A stretch of DNA of 64,000 nt. It comes from JAVJQS01 sp040218815. GTDB taxonomy: Bacteria > Bacteroidota > Bacteroidia > Flavobacteriales_E > Vicingaceae. This document shows, piece by piece, positions 33,818 to 43,312 of this stretch; within the stretch, counting starts at the first letter, position 1, and every line of letters starts with the position of its first letter. A program made the position numbers and the translations under genes. The notes below the pieces were generated by a model, which made no database searches, was not told the origin of the DNA, and worked only from the letters and a program-made list of their open reading frames with translations. The DNA is taken from positions 62,001 through 126,000 of the forward strand of contig JAVJQS010000015.1 in NCBI GenBank assembly GCA_040218815.1, in the 5' to 3' direction.

Positions 33818-35998
33818 TCAATTTCCTAGAATCGACAGAAACTTCACTTTCATCATGCGCAATTCTTCCTCTGAATAAACACCATCAAACTCTTCTAAGG
33901 CTTCTTCAATCGAGTCATCATCTGACTCTCTGTAAAAGTCAAATATTTCTTCTTGATGCTCTTCGTCCAACAATTCATTGAGACAGTAATCTAAGTTAAC
34001 TCGAGTTCCACTGGCAACTATATGCTCGATTTCTTCTAATATTTCGTCTACGGTTCTTCCTTTAGCGTCAGCAATATCTTCTAGAGGCAATTTCCGATCA
34101 ATACTTTGAATGATAAATACCTTTAAACCAGACTTATTTACAACTGATTTTATGACCATATCATCTGGCCGTTCAATTTCGTTCTCTTCAACGTAGTCTT
34201 TTATCGCTTCAAGGAAAGGGGCTCCAAATTTTTCAGCCTTACCCTGACCAACTCCAGTGATGTTTGTCAACTCTTCCTTGGTAATGGGGTATTGAGTGGC
34301 CATGTCTTCCAAAGAAACCTCTGCAAAAACAACATAAGGCGGCAGGTCTTCTTCAATCGCTACGTCTTTTCTCAATTCCTTAAGAATGGCAAAAAGTTCT
34401 TCATCTGCGGCACCGCCACTTCCGCCAGCACTTACAACCGGACCAGCCGAGGCATCGTATTTTTTAGGCTCGACCATCATTATTTTGCTTGGCGATTTGA
34501 TGAAAGCTCTACCAGATTCACTTATTTTAAGAACACCGTAATTTTCAATTTCTTTTATTATAAGATCTTTAATAATGCATTGTCGAATAATGGAATTCCA
34601 TTTAATTTCACTGATATCCGATCCTTTTGCAAAAAGGGGATGTTCATCGTTTCGCAATGACTTTATTTCACTTGTGATTTCTCCTGCAAGGAAGTTGGAA
34701 ATGTAATTGGCTTTAAAGTTCTCTTTTAGCTCCAAAACTGTTTTTAAAAGCAGTACTACTTGTTCCATTGCATCAAATTCCTCTCTAGGATTCAAGCAAT
34801 TGTCGCAATTTCCGCAATTGTCGGCCTCATAAGTTTCACCAAAATAATGCAACAACTGTTTTCTTCTGCACACAGCAGTTTCAGCATAGGAAACCGTTTC
34901 AAAAATTAATTGTCGTCCAATTTCTTGTTCTGCTACAGGCTTTCCTTGAAGAAATTTCTCCAGTTTTTCAATGTCTTTGTAACTGTAAAAAGCAATACAT
35001 CTTCCTTCTCCCCCGTCTCTTCCAGCACGACCAGTTTCTTGATAATATCCTTCTAAACTTTTTGGAATGTCATGGTGAATTACAAAACGAACATCAGGCT
35101 TATCGATACCCATTCCAAATGCAATAGTGGCAACGATAACGTCGGCCTCTTCCATCAAGAATTTATCCTGATGTTTAGCTCGTGTTGATGCATCCAATCC
35201 AGCATGGTAAGGTAAAGCCTTAATGCCATTTACTTGAAGTGTTTCTGCAACTTCTTCCACCTTTTTTCTGCTCAAACAATATACAATGCCCGACTTACCT
35301 ATATGCTGGTTAACATATTTAACAATTTGTGAATTGGCTTCTTTTTTTGGATTTACTTCATAGTATAAATTAGATCGATTAAAGGAAGCTTTAAATACAT
35401 TGGCTTTCGCCATGCCTAGGTTTTTTTGAATGTCCTGCTGCACTTTTGGCGTTGCAGTAGCCGTTAACGCAATAATTGGCACCCTGTCAATGGCTTCAAT
35501 TATTTCACGTAGTCTGCGATATTCTGGTCTAAAATCATGACCCCATTCAGAAATACAGTGTGCTTCATCAATAGCAAAAAATGAAATATTAATGGTTTTG
35601 AAAAAATCGATATTTACCTGTTTGGTTAATGTCTCTGGTGCAACATAGAGTAATTTAGTTTTTCCTGCCTCCAAGTCTCCTTTTACTACAGCTAAGTCTG
35701 TTTTATTTAAGGATGAATTCATGAAGTGAGCTATATGATTACCTTCAGAAAACCCTCTAATGGCATCCACTTGGTTTTTCATTAATGCGATCAACGGTGA
35801 GACAACAATAGCAGTGCCTTCAAGCATTAAAGCAGGCAACTGGTAGCACATTGATTTACCACCGCCAGTTGGCATGATTACAAATGTGTCATTTTTATCA
35901 ATCACACTCTTTATAATCTCCTCTTGTTCTCCTTTAAAGCTATTGAAGCCAAAATACTTCTTTAGCTGTCCTTTTAATGGCATTGTGGCAGTTTGCAT
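33818..35998 (-). CDS. recQ: ATP-dependent DNA helicase RecQ
   Basis: RecQ-family 3'-5' helicase of 726 aa for recombination and fork repair. The helicase core shows Walker A MPTGGGKSMCYQLPAL near 43-58, the DEAH box with the RecQ loop FAIDEAHCISEWGHDFRPEY near 138-157, and motif VI HHDIPKSLEGYYQETGRAGRDG. A zinc-binding region follows (CRRKQLLHYF and CGNCDNC), then the winged-helix part and an HRDC domain (PPYVVFAEVSLEDMA, TGVGQGKAEKFG). About 100 further residues with an acidic end follow the HRDC domain, as in Bacteroidota versions. It is divergent from kdsD. Confidence 0.95.
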   Translation of the reverse strand: MQTATMPLKGQLKKYFGFNSFKGEQEEIIKSVIDKNDTFVIMPTGGGKSMCYQLPALMLEGTAIVVSPLIALMKNQVDAIRGFSEGNHIAHFMNSSLNKTDLAVVKGDLEAGKTKLLYVAPETLTKQVNIDFFKTINISFFAIDEAHCISEWGHDFRPEYRRLREIIEAIDRVPIIALTATATPKVQQDIQKNLGMAKANVFKASFNRSNLYYEVNPKKEANSQIVKYVNQHIGKSGIVYCLSRKKVEEVAETLQVNGIKALPYHAGLDASTRAKHQDKFLMEEADVIVATIAFGMGIDKPDVRFVIHHDIPKSLEGYYQETGRAGRDGGEGRCIAFYSYKDIEKLEKFLQGKPVAEQEIGRQLIFETVSYAETAVCRRKQLLHYFGETYEADNCGNCDNCLNPREEFDAMEQVVLLLKTVLELKENFKANYISNFLAGEITSEIKSLRNDEHPLFAKGSDISEIKWNSIIRQCIIKDLIIKEIENYGVLKISESGRAFIKSPSKIMMVEPKKYDASAGPVVSAGGSGGAADEELFAILKELRKDVAIEEDLPPYVVFAEVSLEDMATQYPITKEELTNITGVGQGKAEKFGAPFLEAIKDYVEENEIERPDDMVIKSVVNKSGLKVFIIQSIDRKLPLEDIADAKGRTVDEILEEIEHIVASGTRVNLDYCLNELLDEEHQEEIFDFYRESDDDSIEEALEEFDGVYSEEELRMMKVKFLSILGN

Positions 35999-36054
35999 TC
36001 AGTAAATGTATTTTATTTCGGTTACTTTTGCTGCAAATAAACAGCGTTTGAAAT

Positions 36055-37071
36055 TTGATACAAGTTAGTAACAAATTCATAGCTTTTAAAATTAAAATTC
36101 TTTTTTTGAAAAATTTACAGGAAATTCAAGAAATTGCTAAAAATACCTTGCGAATCGAACGTGATACTATTGATAAGTTAGTTGAAGCTATAGACGACGA
36201 ATTTGCTAAGGTTGTTGAGCATATTTACAGTACTAAGGGCAGAGTTGTAGTTACTGGAATTGGCAAAAGTGCCATAATAGCCCAAAAGATTGTGGCAACT
36301 TTTAATTCTACCGGCACTCCTGCTATTTTTATGCATGCAGCTGATGCTATTCATGGCGACTTGGGAATGGTTCAGCAAGATGATATAGTAATATGTATTT
36401 CGAAAAGTGGAGATACACCAGAGGTAAAAGTCCTTGTTCCGCTGCTAAAAAGTTTGGGAAATACCTTGGTGGCACTCACTGGGAATTTTAACTCCTATTT
36501 AGGTGAACATGCTCATTTCAGAATAAGTTGTGCCATTGATCAGGAGGCTTGTCCCAATAATTTAGCTCCTACAAACAGCACAACGGCTCAGCTAGTTATG
36601 GGAGATGCCTTAGCCGTTTGTTTAATTGAATATAGAAATTTCGGGACGAAAGATTTTGCGAAGTATCATCCTGGGGGAGCTTTGGGAAAACGATTATATT
36701 TGAGGTTAAATGATTTGATTAGCTTGAATGAAAAACCTTCTGTTTCACCTCAAACAAGCTTAAAAGATGTGATTATTGAGATTTCCAGCAAACGATTAGG
36801 CATGACCGCTGTAGAAGATGAAGGAAAACTTGTTGGCGTAATTACGGATGGAGATCTTAGAAGAATGCTAAGTAAGTCTGAAGCTATTGATGCATTAACA
36901 GCAAGAGATATTATGTCTCAAAGCCCCAAAACACTAGCACCTGATGCTATGGCTGTAGAAGCGGTAGAAATGATGAAGAAAAACAGTATTACTCAATTAA
37001 TAGTGGCAGAGGGAGATGAATATAAGGGTGTGGTTCATTTTCATGATTTATTAAAGGAAGGGTTGCTATAG
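36055..37071 (+). CDS. kdsD: D-arabinose 5-phosphate isomerase KdsD/KpsF
   Basis: Converts ribulose 5-phosphate to arabinose 5-phosphate, the first step toward Kdo of lipopolysaccharide. The SIS domain has GRVVVTGIGKSAIIAQKI near 63, SKSGDTPEV near 120 and ACPNNLAPTNSTTAQL near 166; two CBS domains follow (about 215-335), with VITDGDLRRML in the first. No ATG exists at the N-terminus: an in-frame TTG at 36055 or the later TTG at 36106 (just before KNLQEIQEIA) must be used, the latter fitting the family length better. It abuts tatC, whose start overlaps its stop codon. Confidence 0.9.
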   Translation: MIQVSNKFIAFKIKILFLKNLQEIQEIAKNTLRIERDTIDKLVEAIDDEFAKVVEHIYSTKGRVVVTGIGKSAIIAQKIVATFNSTGTPAIFMHAADAIHGDLGMVQQDDIVICISKSGDTPEVKVLVPLLKSLGNTLVALTGNFNSYLGEHAHFRISCAIDQEACPNNLAPTNSTTAQLVMGDALAVCLIEYRNFGTKDFAKYHPGGALGKRLYLRLNDLISLNEKPSVSPQTSLKDVIIEISSKRLGMTAVEDEGKLVGVITDGDLRRMLSKSEAIDALTARDIMSQSPKTLAPDAMAVEAVEMMKKNSITQLIVAEGDEYKGVVHFHDLLKEGLL

Positions 37072-37898
37072 TGAGTATGGATCAACAATTTGATGAGGAA
37101 GAGGCTGCAACAATGTCCTTTTTAGACCATTTAGAGGTTTTAAGGTGGCATTTGTTTCGAATCATTATAGCTGTTCTTATTGGTGCGAGCTTAGCCTTCA
37201 TATTTCGTTCCATCGTATTTGATGTAATTGTGCTAGCGCCGGTATTTGATTCATTTGTTACCTATCAGCTTTTCTGTAAATTATCTCACTTTATGTCTTT
37301 TGGCGATAAGTTGTGTTTCGACAGCATTACTTTTCAGTTGATTAACATCACCATGGCAGGTCAGTTCACTATGCACCTAATCGTTTCATTGTTTTCTGGA
37401 ATAATTTTAGCATTTCCCTACGTCTTATTTGAAGTTTGGCGTTTTATAAAACCTGCATTAAAAAAAGCAGAACACAATTATGCTCGAGGAATAGTTTTTT
37501 GGGGGTCTTTATTGTTTATAACTGGAGTGTGCTTTGGGTATTTTTTAATTACTCCATTGTCTGTGCAGTTTCTAGGTGGCTATACTGTAAGTGATATGGT
37601 TCAAAATCAAATTAGCTTGAGATCCTATATTTCAACGGTAACAACTATCACTCTATCTTGTGGCTTAGTTTTTCAGTTGCCAATAATCGTCTATTTCCTA
37701 TCAAAACTAGGTTTAGTTACGCCACAATTAATGAAAACTTACCGAAGACATGCAATAATAGCTGTACTTCTTTTAGCGGCTATTATTACTCCTCCAGATA
37801 TAACCAGTCAAGTGTTAGTAGCAATGCCGTTATTGTTGCTTTATGAAGTTAGTATTTTAATTTCACGAGCAGTGAATAAAAAAGAAGCTAAAAAATAG
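37071..37898 (+). CDS. tatC: Twin-arginine translocase subunit TatC
   Basis: Polytopic receptor of the Tat export channel, 275 aa with six membrane helices. The N-terminal MSFLDHLEVLRWHLFRIIIA (about 14-33) carries the conserved twin-arginine-signal-binding Glu (E21 in the HLEVLR context), and FPYVLFEVWRFIKPALKKAE near 115-134 is the conserved cytosolic loop. A GTG start at 37071 overlaps the kdsD stop; an ATG two codons later is the alternative. No tatA or tatB was found in the window. A periplasmic loop of about 45 residues between helices 1 and 2 contains two cysteines (LFCKL and KLCFD). Confidence 0.95.
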   Translation: MSMDQQFDEEEAATMSFLDHLEVLRWHLFRIIIAVLIGASLAFIFRSIVFDVIVLAPVFDSFVTYQLFCKLSHFMSFGDKLCFDSITFQLINITMAGQFTMHLIVSLFSGIILAFPYVLFEVWRFIKPALKKAEHNYARGIVFWGSLLFITGVCFGYFLITPLSVQFLGGYTVSDMVQNQISLRSYISTVTTITLSCGLVFQLPIIVYFLSKLGLVTPQLMKTYRRHAIIAVLLLAAIITPPDITSQVLVAMPLLLLYEVSILISRAVNKKEAKK

Positions 37899-37970
37899 TT
37901 TCTAATGCAATTATTATACTTTGAAGTAGTTAGAATTTGTATTTTTAGTTTTTCAAAATTCCATGCTTGA

Positions 37971-40433
37971 ATGCCTTTTCTTAAGCAACTAATCATTTTT
38001 TTCATACTAATGTTTACATTCATGAGTCCGTCTCTATGGGCTCAAAAAACAATAGTAAAAGGTAAGGTAACTGATCAGGAAACAGGTGAGGTACTCCCTT
38101 TTGTAAACGTTGTTTTTCAAAACTCAAAAATTGGAACATCTACTGATTTAAATGGTAACTACAGCATAGAGACCTATTATCCAACCGACTCCTTACAGGT
38201 TAGTTTTCTAGGTTATCGTACAATTGCCAAAAGAGTAAGGAAGGATCAAAGTCAAACTATAAATTTTGAGCTAAAAACGGGTGATGTTGTCCTGGGAACT
38301 GTTGAAGTAAAATATAAAGGAAATCCAGCTCATGCAATACTGGATCGGGTTTATGAGTATAAAGAAGTAAACAATAAAGAAAAATACGATTACTATAAAT
38401 ATGAAGTTTATAATAAGGTTGAGTTCGACTTAAACAACATCACTGAAGAGTTCAAGAATAAGAAAATGTTCAGAAAATTTCAATTTATTTTCGATTATGT
38501 TGATACTACTGGTGAAAAGGAGTACTTACCAATGTTTATGACAGAGTCGGTTTCAGACTTTTATTTTAGAAGAAACCCTAAATCAGAAAGAGAATATATT
38601 AAAGCCTCTCAAGTATCTGGAACATCTAATGAAAGTATTACCCAGTTCTTGGGAGATATGTATCAAAAAGTGAATATTTATGAAAATTACATTAATGTAT
38701 TTGGAAAGTCGTTTGTAAGTCCTATTTCTGATTTTGGGAAGACTTTTTACCGTTACTACCTGATTGATAGTGTGAACATCGATGGCAGTTATTGCTATAA
38801 AATTGACTTTATTCCTCGTCAATCACAAGAACCTGTTTTTGAAGGAACAATGTGGATTAACGATACTACTTATGCAGTAAAACGCGTGGAGGCAAGTATT
38901 AATGAAAATGCTAACATCAACTTTATTAACGGTTTCAAAGTTATTCAAGAATACGAAAAGGTGGATAATCAATTCTGGATGATGAAGCGAGACGAGCTAG
39001 TTGTTGACTTTCAAATTGGAGAAAAAGTGATTGGTTTATATGGCCGAAAATCCACCTCTTACAGAGACTTTGAAATAAATGTGAAACAAGCTGATAAGTA
39101 TTATGATGGTATTGACAACGTGAATGTATTGCAAGGGGCAAATAAAAAAAGTGAGGAATACTGGGAAACTGCAAGACATGATACTCTTACTTCGAATCAA
39201 AAAGGAATTTATGAAATGGTAGATTCAGTTAAGGATGTACCGGCCTTTAAAACCCTGCTTGATGTTGTTCAATTAATATTTACAGGTTATCGAGAACAAG
39301 GCAATTTTGAAATAGGTCCTTATTTTAATTTATATAGTTACAACCCTGTAGAAGGCCATAGAGTTAGGCTAGGAGGTAGGACAAGCAATAAGTTTAGTAC
39401 TAGAGTGATGTTTAACGGATATTTAGCTTATGGATTTACAGATAAAAAATTCAAATATAATGCTGGAGTACGTTATAAGCTAAATGAAAATCCAAGGCAA
39501 TGGCTCGAATTTCAATATAAAAAGGATTTAGAGCAATTAGGACAAAGTGCTAATGCCTTTGCTGAGGACAACTTTTTAGGATCATTTTTAAGACGGAATC
39601 CCAATACTAAATTAACGGGTGTAGAATCTTATGAGGCATCTTATCAACGTGAATGGATTACTGGTTTCTCCAACACCCTCTTTGTGACCCATAGGCAAAT
39701 GAGACCGCTAGGTAGTCTAGAGTATAGGCGCTTTGATCCTGAAACAGGAATTAGTGATGATGAACTTATCAATACAACTGAAGTTTCACTGTACACCAGA
39801 TTTGCTTATAAAGAAAAGTATGTAGAAGGGGAGTTTGATCGAATTAGCTTGGGAAGTAAATATCCAATCTTAGAATTGAAGCTTGGGTTTGGTATGAAAG
39901 GTCCATTAAATGGTGATTATGATTATCAAAAGTTTGAAGTAGCAGTTTCAGATGATATAAATGTTGGAATTTTTGGTCATACCGACTTTAGAGTAACAGC
40001 AGGTAAATACTTTGGCACCTTACCCTACACCTTGCTTGAAATACACAATGGTAATGAAACCTATTTTTTAGACCAACGGGCTTTTAATTTGATGAACTTT
40101 TTTGAATTTATCAGTGATGAATATGCAACACTTATGTTGACCCACCACTTTGATGGATTCTTCTTAAATAAGATACCTTTGATGCGTAAATTGAAATGGC
40201 GAGAGGTCGTTTCCTTTAGAACCGTTGCCGGAAGGTTGAGTCAAAAAAATAGAACGGAATTGATTATTCCTGAAAATATTTATGAGCTAAACGTCCCCTA
40301 CATGGAAGTTGGAATGGGACTTGAAAATATTCTCAAATTTTTACGTTTCGATGCCTTGTGGCGATTAAATTATTTAGATCATCCTGACATTACTCAGTTT
40401 GGTGTAGTAGGAACTGTTGAATTTACCTTTTAA
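37971..40433 (+). CDS. DUF5686/carboxypeptidase-like regulatory domain outer-membrane protein
   Basis: Large secreted protein of 820 aa with a signal peptide (FILMFTFMSPSLWAQ). A carboxypeptidase-D regulatory-like domain follows (VKGKVTDQETGEVLPFVNVVF, from about 24 to 95, read in two pieces), as in the N-terminus of TonB-dependent receptors. The remaining 700 residues match the DUF5686 family and end in beta-strand-rich, aromatic segments with a terminal phenylalanine (VVGTVEFTF), the pattern of an outer-membrane barrel. There is no plug domain. Its role is not known; its position between tatC and lptB in an LPS/envelope run suggests an envelope function. Confidence 0.82.
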   Translation: MPFLKQLIIFFILMFTFMSPSLWAQKTIVKGKVTDQETGEVLPFVNVVFQNSKIGTSTDLNGNYSIETYYPTDSLQVSFLGYRTIAKRVRKDQSQTINFELKTGDVVLGTVEVKYKGNPAHAILDRVYEYKEVNNKEKYDYYKYEVYNKVEFDLNNITEEFKNKKMFRKFQFIFDYVDTTGEKEYLPMFMTESVSDFYFRRNPKSEREYIKASQVSGTSNESITQFLGDMYQKVNIYENYINVFGKSFVSPISDFGKTFYRYYLIDSVNIDGSYCYKIDFIPRQSQEPVFEGTMWINDTTYAVKRVEASINENANINFINGFKVIQEYEKVDNQFWMMKRDELVVDFQIGEKVIGLYGRKSTSYRDFEINVKQADKYYDGIDNVNVLQGANKKSEEYWETARHDTLTSNQKGIYEMVDSVKDVPAFKTLLDVVQLIFTGYREQGNFEIGPYFNLYSYNPVEGHRVRLGGRTSNKFSTRVMFNGYLAYGFTDKKFKYNAGVRYKLNENPRQWLEFQYKKDLEQLGQSANAFAEDNFLGSFLRRNPNTKLTGVESYEASYQREWITGFSNTLFVTHRQMRPLGSLEYRRFDPETGISDDELINTTEVSLYTRFAYKEKYVEGEFDRISLGSKYPILELKLGFGMKGPLNGDYDYQKFEVAVSDDINVGIFGHTDFRVTAGKYFGTLPYTLLEIHNGNETYFLDQRAFNLMNFFEFISDEYATLMLTHHFDGFFLNKIPLMRKLKWREVVSFRTVAGRLSQKNRTELIIPENIYELNVPYMEVGMGLENILKFLRFDALWRLNYLDHPDITQFGVVGTVEFTF

Positions 40434-40437
40434 AATA

Positions 40438-41187
40438 ATGAAATTAAGAGCAGAAGAAATAGTAAAGAAATACAAGAAAAGAACAGTTGTAAATGGAGTT
40501 TCTATTGAAGTCAGTCAAGGTGAAATCGTAGGCTTACTAGGGCCAAATGGTGCAGGAAAAACCACTTCATTTTACATGATTGTTGGCCTTGTGACTCCAA
40601 ATGAAGGAAAGATATATTTAGATGGGGATGATATTACCTCATTGCCAATGTATAAGAGAGCTAAGCGTGGGATAGGTTATCTGGCGCAAGAGGCTTCTGT
40701 TTTTCGTAAACTCTCAGTTGAAGATAATATTAAAGCCATACTCGAGATGACCAAGCTTTCAAAAGAGGATCAAAAAGCAAAGCTTGAAAACTTGTTGGAT
40801 GAGTTTGGATTGCAGCATGTGCGAGAAAATCGAGGAGATTTACTTTCTGGGGGAGAACGAAGAAGAACTGAAATTGCACGCTGTTTAGCTACTGACCCAA
40901 AGTTTATTTTATTGGATGAACCATTCGCTGGAGTTGATCCAATTGCTGTGGAAGACATTCAAGACATTGTAGCTTCATTAAAGCGTAAAAATATAGGGAT
41001 ATTAATTACAGACCATAATGTGGATGAGACTTTGGCCATTACAGATAGAACGTACCTTCTATTCGAAGGGAAAATCTTAAAAGCAGGAACAGCTGAAGAG
41101 TTAGCTGCTGATGAACAAGTACGTAAAGTTTACTTGGGCAAGAATTTTGAGTTGAGAAAGAAGCGAAAAAATACAGAAGAGAATTAA
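40438..41187 (+). CDS. lptB: LPS export ABC transporter ATP-binding protein LptB
   Basis: Cytosolic ATPase of 249 aa that drives LptFG to pull LPS out of the inner membrane. The ATG at 40438 (MKLRAEEIVKKYKKRTVV) is preferred to an upstream in-frame ATG at 40417, which lies inside the preceding gene. Motifs: Walker A GPNGAGKTTS near 38, Q-loop YLAQEASVFRKLSVEDNI, signature LLSGGERRRTEIAR, Walker B FILLDEPFAGVDP and the LptB-specific LITDHNVDETLAI. It starts just 4 bp after the DUF5686 gene. lptE lies elsewhere in the window. Confidence 0.95.
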   Translation: MKLRAEEIVKKYKKRTVVNGVSIEVSQGEIVGLLGPNGAGKTTSFYMIVGLVTPNEGKIYLDGDDITSLPMYKRAKRGIGYLAQEASVFRKLSVEDNIKAILEMTKLSKEDQKAKLENLLDEFGLQHVRENRGDLLSGGERRRTEIARCLATDPKFILLDEPFAGVDPIAVEDIQDIVASLKRKNIGILITDHNVDETLAITDRTYLLFEGKILKAGTAEELAADEQVRKVYLGKNFELRKKRKNTEEN

Positions 41188-41287
41188 GGAATCAACCTGC
41201 TTGTTAAAATATAATTTGAAAATTCTAGAAAAAGCATGTGTAACTCATTTTTTGAGCCGAAGTTTTTTTAATTGCGCAACAAGCGTA

Positions 41288-42418
41288 TTACCTTATGGGA
41301 AAACTGACTTCAATTTTTACACCATTGGTAACATTAATGTGAATAGTACCTCCAATTTGATTTGCTAAGTCTCGAATCAATCCCATGCCCATGCCTTCTA
41401 GTATTTGTTCAGGGTCAAAACCAGGTCCATTGTCTTCAAATTTTAATGTGATTTGGGTCTTTTCACGAATTAAGCTGACCGATAGGCGGTGATTTAAGCT
41501 TTTATCTTTAAAAGCATATTTGAAGGAATTAGTAATAATTTCATTGGCCATTAAGCCAATTGGGATACCTTTTGTAATGTCGATAACTGCCCGATTTAAA
41601 TTCAACTGTAAGTCAATATTTCTTCTATGTCCGTAGGAGCGATGAATATTGTCGATTAACTCCTTTAAATACAAGGCAAGCTCCACTTTAACTAGGCTTT
41701 TGTTGTTGTGCAAATGATTTTGCACAATGGCCATAGAGTAGATTTTTTCTTTAAGTTCTTCTAAAAGAACTTCATGAAAAGCATCTCTTGACTTGTGCCT
41801 TTGCAGATTAATTAAGCCGATGATTACGGCCATGTTGTTTTTTACTCGGTGGTTAATCTCATATAAGAGCACCTCTTTTTGTTTAACCGTTTGTTCTAAT
41901 TCCTCCCTCAAGGCATTTTTATTATTGGTTTCAATCGCTAAGGAGAGCAACTGAGCTAAGGATTGGGTGAATTTTCTATCAGCGCTAGACCATAAGTGCT
42001 TTTCAGCAACCGCTTCAAAACAAATGACACCTACCATTTCTCCTTCTGAACGAAGCGGAACATCAATCATGGATTTGATCTGGTTGGGGATGAGGTAAGA
42101 ATCGACGAGTTCCATATTCATTTTTTCAGAGAGTGCATCTTCTGAAACAATTATTTTATTTTGGGTGAGAAAATTGAAATAATTGGGAAGGTCTTTTCTA
42201 TGCAGTGATGCTTCTTTGAAAAAACAGTCTGTGCTTGAATTATAGGAATTAATCGAATTTAATACTGATTTGCTTTCATCAAATAACCAGGCATTGGTTC
42301 TTTTGCAGCCTAGGATTGTGGCTGCAGTTTTTAGCATTTCTTTGGTAAAGTGGAGTACCTGGCCTTGGTGCAAATTTTTGCTTTGAGACAACTCTTCTAT
42401 TACATCAATGTACTTCAC
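41288..42418 (-). CDS. Soluble GAF-domain histidine kinase (HisKA_2 type)
   Basis: Sensor kinase of 376 aa with no membrane helix. A GAF domain spans about 10-165 (CKRTNAWLFDES, DVPLRSEGEMVGVICFEA), then the HisKA_2 dimerisation helix with the phospho-acceptor H190 in YEINHRVKNNMAVIIGLINL (read as a conserved H-RVKNN box), and a HATPase domain with N-box LMANEIITNSFKYAF and G-box DNGPGFDPEQ, GMGMGLIRDL. HisKA_2 kinases often answer light, redox or general stress signals. No response regulator is adjacent, so it is an orphan; the signal and the partner are unknown. Confidence 0.9.
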   Translation of the reverse strand: MKYIDVIEELSQSKNLHQGQVLHFTKEMLKTAATILGCKRTNAWLFDESKSVLNSINSYNSSTDCFFKEASLHRKDLPNYFNFLTQNKIIVSEDALSEKMNMELVDSYLIPNQIKSMIDVPLRSEGEMVGVICFEAVAEKHLWSSADRKFTQSLAQLLSLAIETNNKNALREELEQTVKQKEVLLYEINHRVKNNMAVIIGLINLQRHKSRDAFHEVLLEELKEKIYSMAIVQNHLHNNKSLVKVELALYLKELIDNIHRSYGHRRNIDLQLNLNRAVIDITKGIPIGLMANEIITNSFKYAFKDKSLNHRLSVSLIREKTQITLKFEDNGPGFDPEQILEGMGMGLIRDLANQIGGTIHINVTNGVKIEVSFPIR

Positions 42419-42608
42419 AGACTAAATTTAACCCTTTTTGTTGAAAATTTAATTTTATATTTCATTTATAATCAATAATTTAAGTATTAAGTAAACAGGG
42501 CCTACTTCAAATAAGTTCAAATTCTTTACACTTTTCTTATAGGATAGATTTATAAAAGCTCAATACACTACTATTAACTTTCTCCCTAATCTTGAAGAAC
42601 TTGCAGGT

Positions 42609-43025
42609 ATGAAAACATCAAGATATATCGTGTTGGCTCTTTTTCTAGTCTTTTGCTTCCCGTGCAAGTAAAACGAAGACGAAACCATGCCAACTCCAAC
42701 AGTCAACATAGTATTGGATGAAATACAAAAACGCAATTTCGAAATGGGTTTTATTTCATGGCACTATTTTGCCAGCTTGGGTTCTCAAGACAGCAACTAT
42801 GCTTTCCTTAGGGCCAAAGGAGAGATATAAGGAGAATATATCAACGATAAAATTTCTTGGTCTGCTTAGATTAACAATACTGCCTTGCCAACAGACTTTA
42901 CCAACAACATTTAGGGACGAAAAAACCGAAAAATAGCAGAGAATATAATTCTGGGAGTGTTGATTTTGCTTAATAACTTAAGAACTGAAAAGCCCTTTGA
43001 AGGTTTAAATAGTTCTTCCGCTTAG
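42609..43025 (+). pseudogene. Decayed lipoprotein gene with four in-frame stops
   Basis: A single reading frame runs from ATG 42609 to TAG 43023 with four internal stops: TAA 42669, TAA 42828, TAG 42867 and TAG 42912. It begins with a lipoprotein-type signal (MKTSRYIVLALFLVFCFPC). After the first stop come protein-like segments such as NEDETMPTPTVNIVL, SWHYFASLGSQDSNYAFLRAK, GEYINDKISWSA and NNTALPTDFTNN (each limited to its own stretch). All stops are one base from a sense codon. This reads as a former secreted protein of about 140 aa in decay. I do not recognise the family. The whole 642-bp gap between the kinase and purS holds nothing else evident. Confidence 0.55.
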
Positions 43026-43060
43026 TCTAGAGAAAATCTTTAGAAAATAATTCGAGCCCC

Positions 43061-43312
43061 TTAAATCGCCGTCAACTCAAACTCATAGCTTTCCATCAGG
43101 TGGTTAGCCAATAAGTTTTTACAAGCTTCGCCTACTTTTTCTTTGGCGCTCGCTTCGTCTTTTGCTTCAATTTCTAAGCTGATGTGTTTACCAATTCTTA
43201 CATTGTCTATTTCAGAAAGGTTGATGTTTTTTAAACTTGAAGTCACTGCTTTTCCTTGTGGATCTAGTAAGGCTTTTAGCGGCATAATGTCAATTTCAGC
43301 TTTGAATTTCAT
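43061..43312 (-). CDS. purS: Phosphoribosylformylglycinamidine synthase subunit PurS
   Basis: Small dimeric subunit (83 aa) that bridges PurL and PurQ in the fourth step of purine synthesis. It has the PurS pattern: KFKAEIDIMPLKALLDPQGKAV at the N-terminus (in two parts), then IDNVRIGKHISLEIEAKDE and the helix KEKVGEACKNLLANHLMESYEF. The start is set at ATG 43312; an open upstream extension inside pssA adds no family-like sequence. Its first 17 bp overlap the pssA gene, so translation is probably coupled. purL and purQ are not in the window, although Bacteroidota often carry a fused large PurL. Confidence 0.85.
   Translation of the reverse strand: MKFKAEIDIMPLKALLDPQGKAVTSSLKNINLSEIDNVRIGKHISLEIEAKDEASAKEKVGEACKNLLANHLMESYEFELTAI

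Noticed and set aside
34292..34660. Plus-strand open frame of 122 codons
   Set aside because: Antisense to the recQ C-terminal region, with no supporting start signal or similarity.
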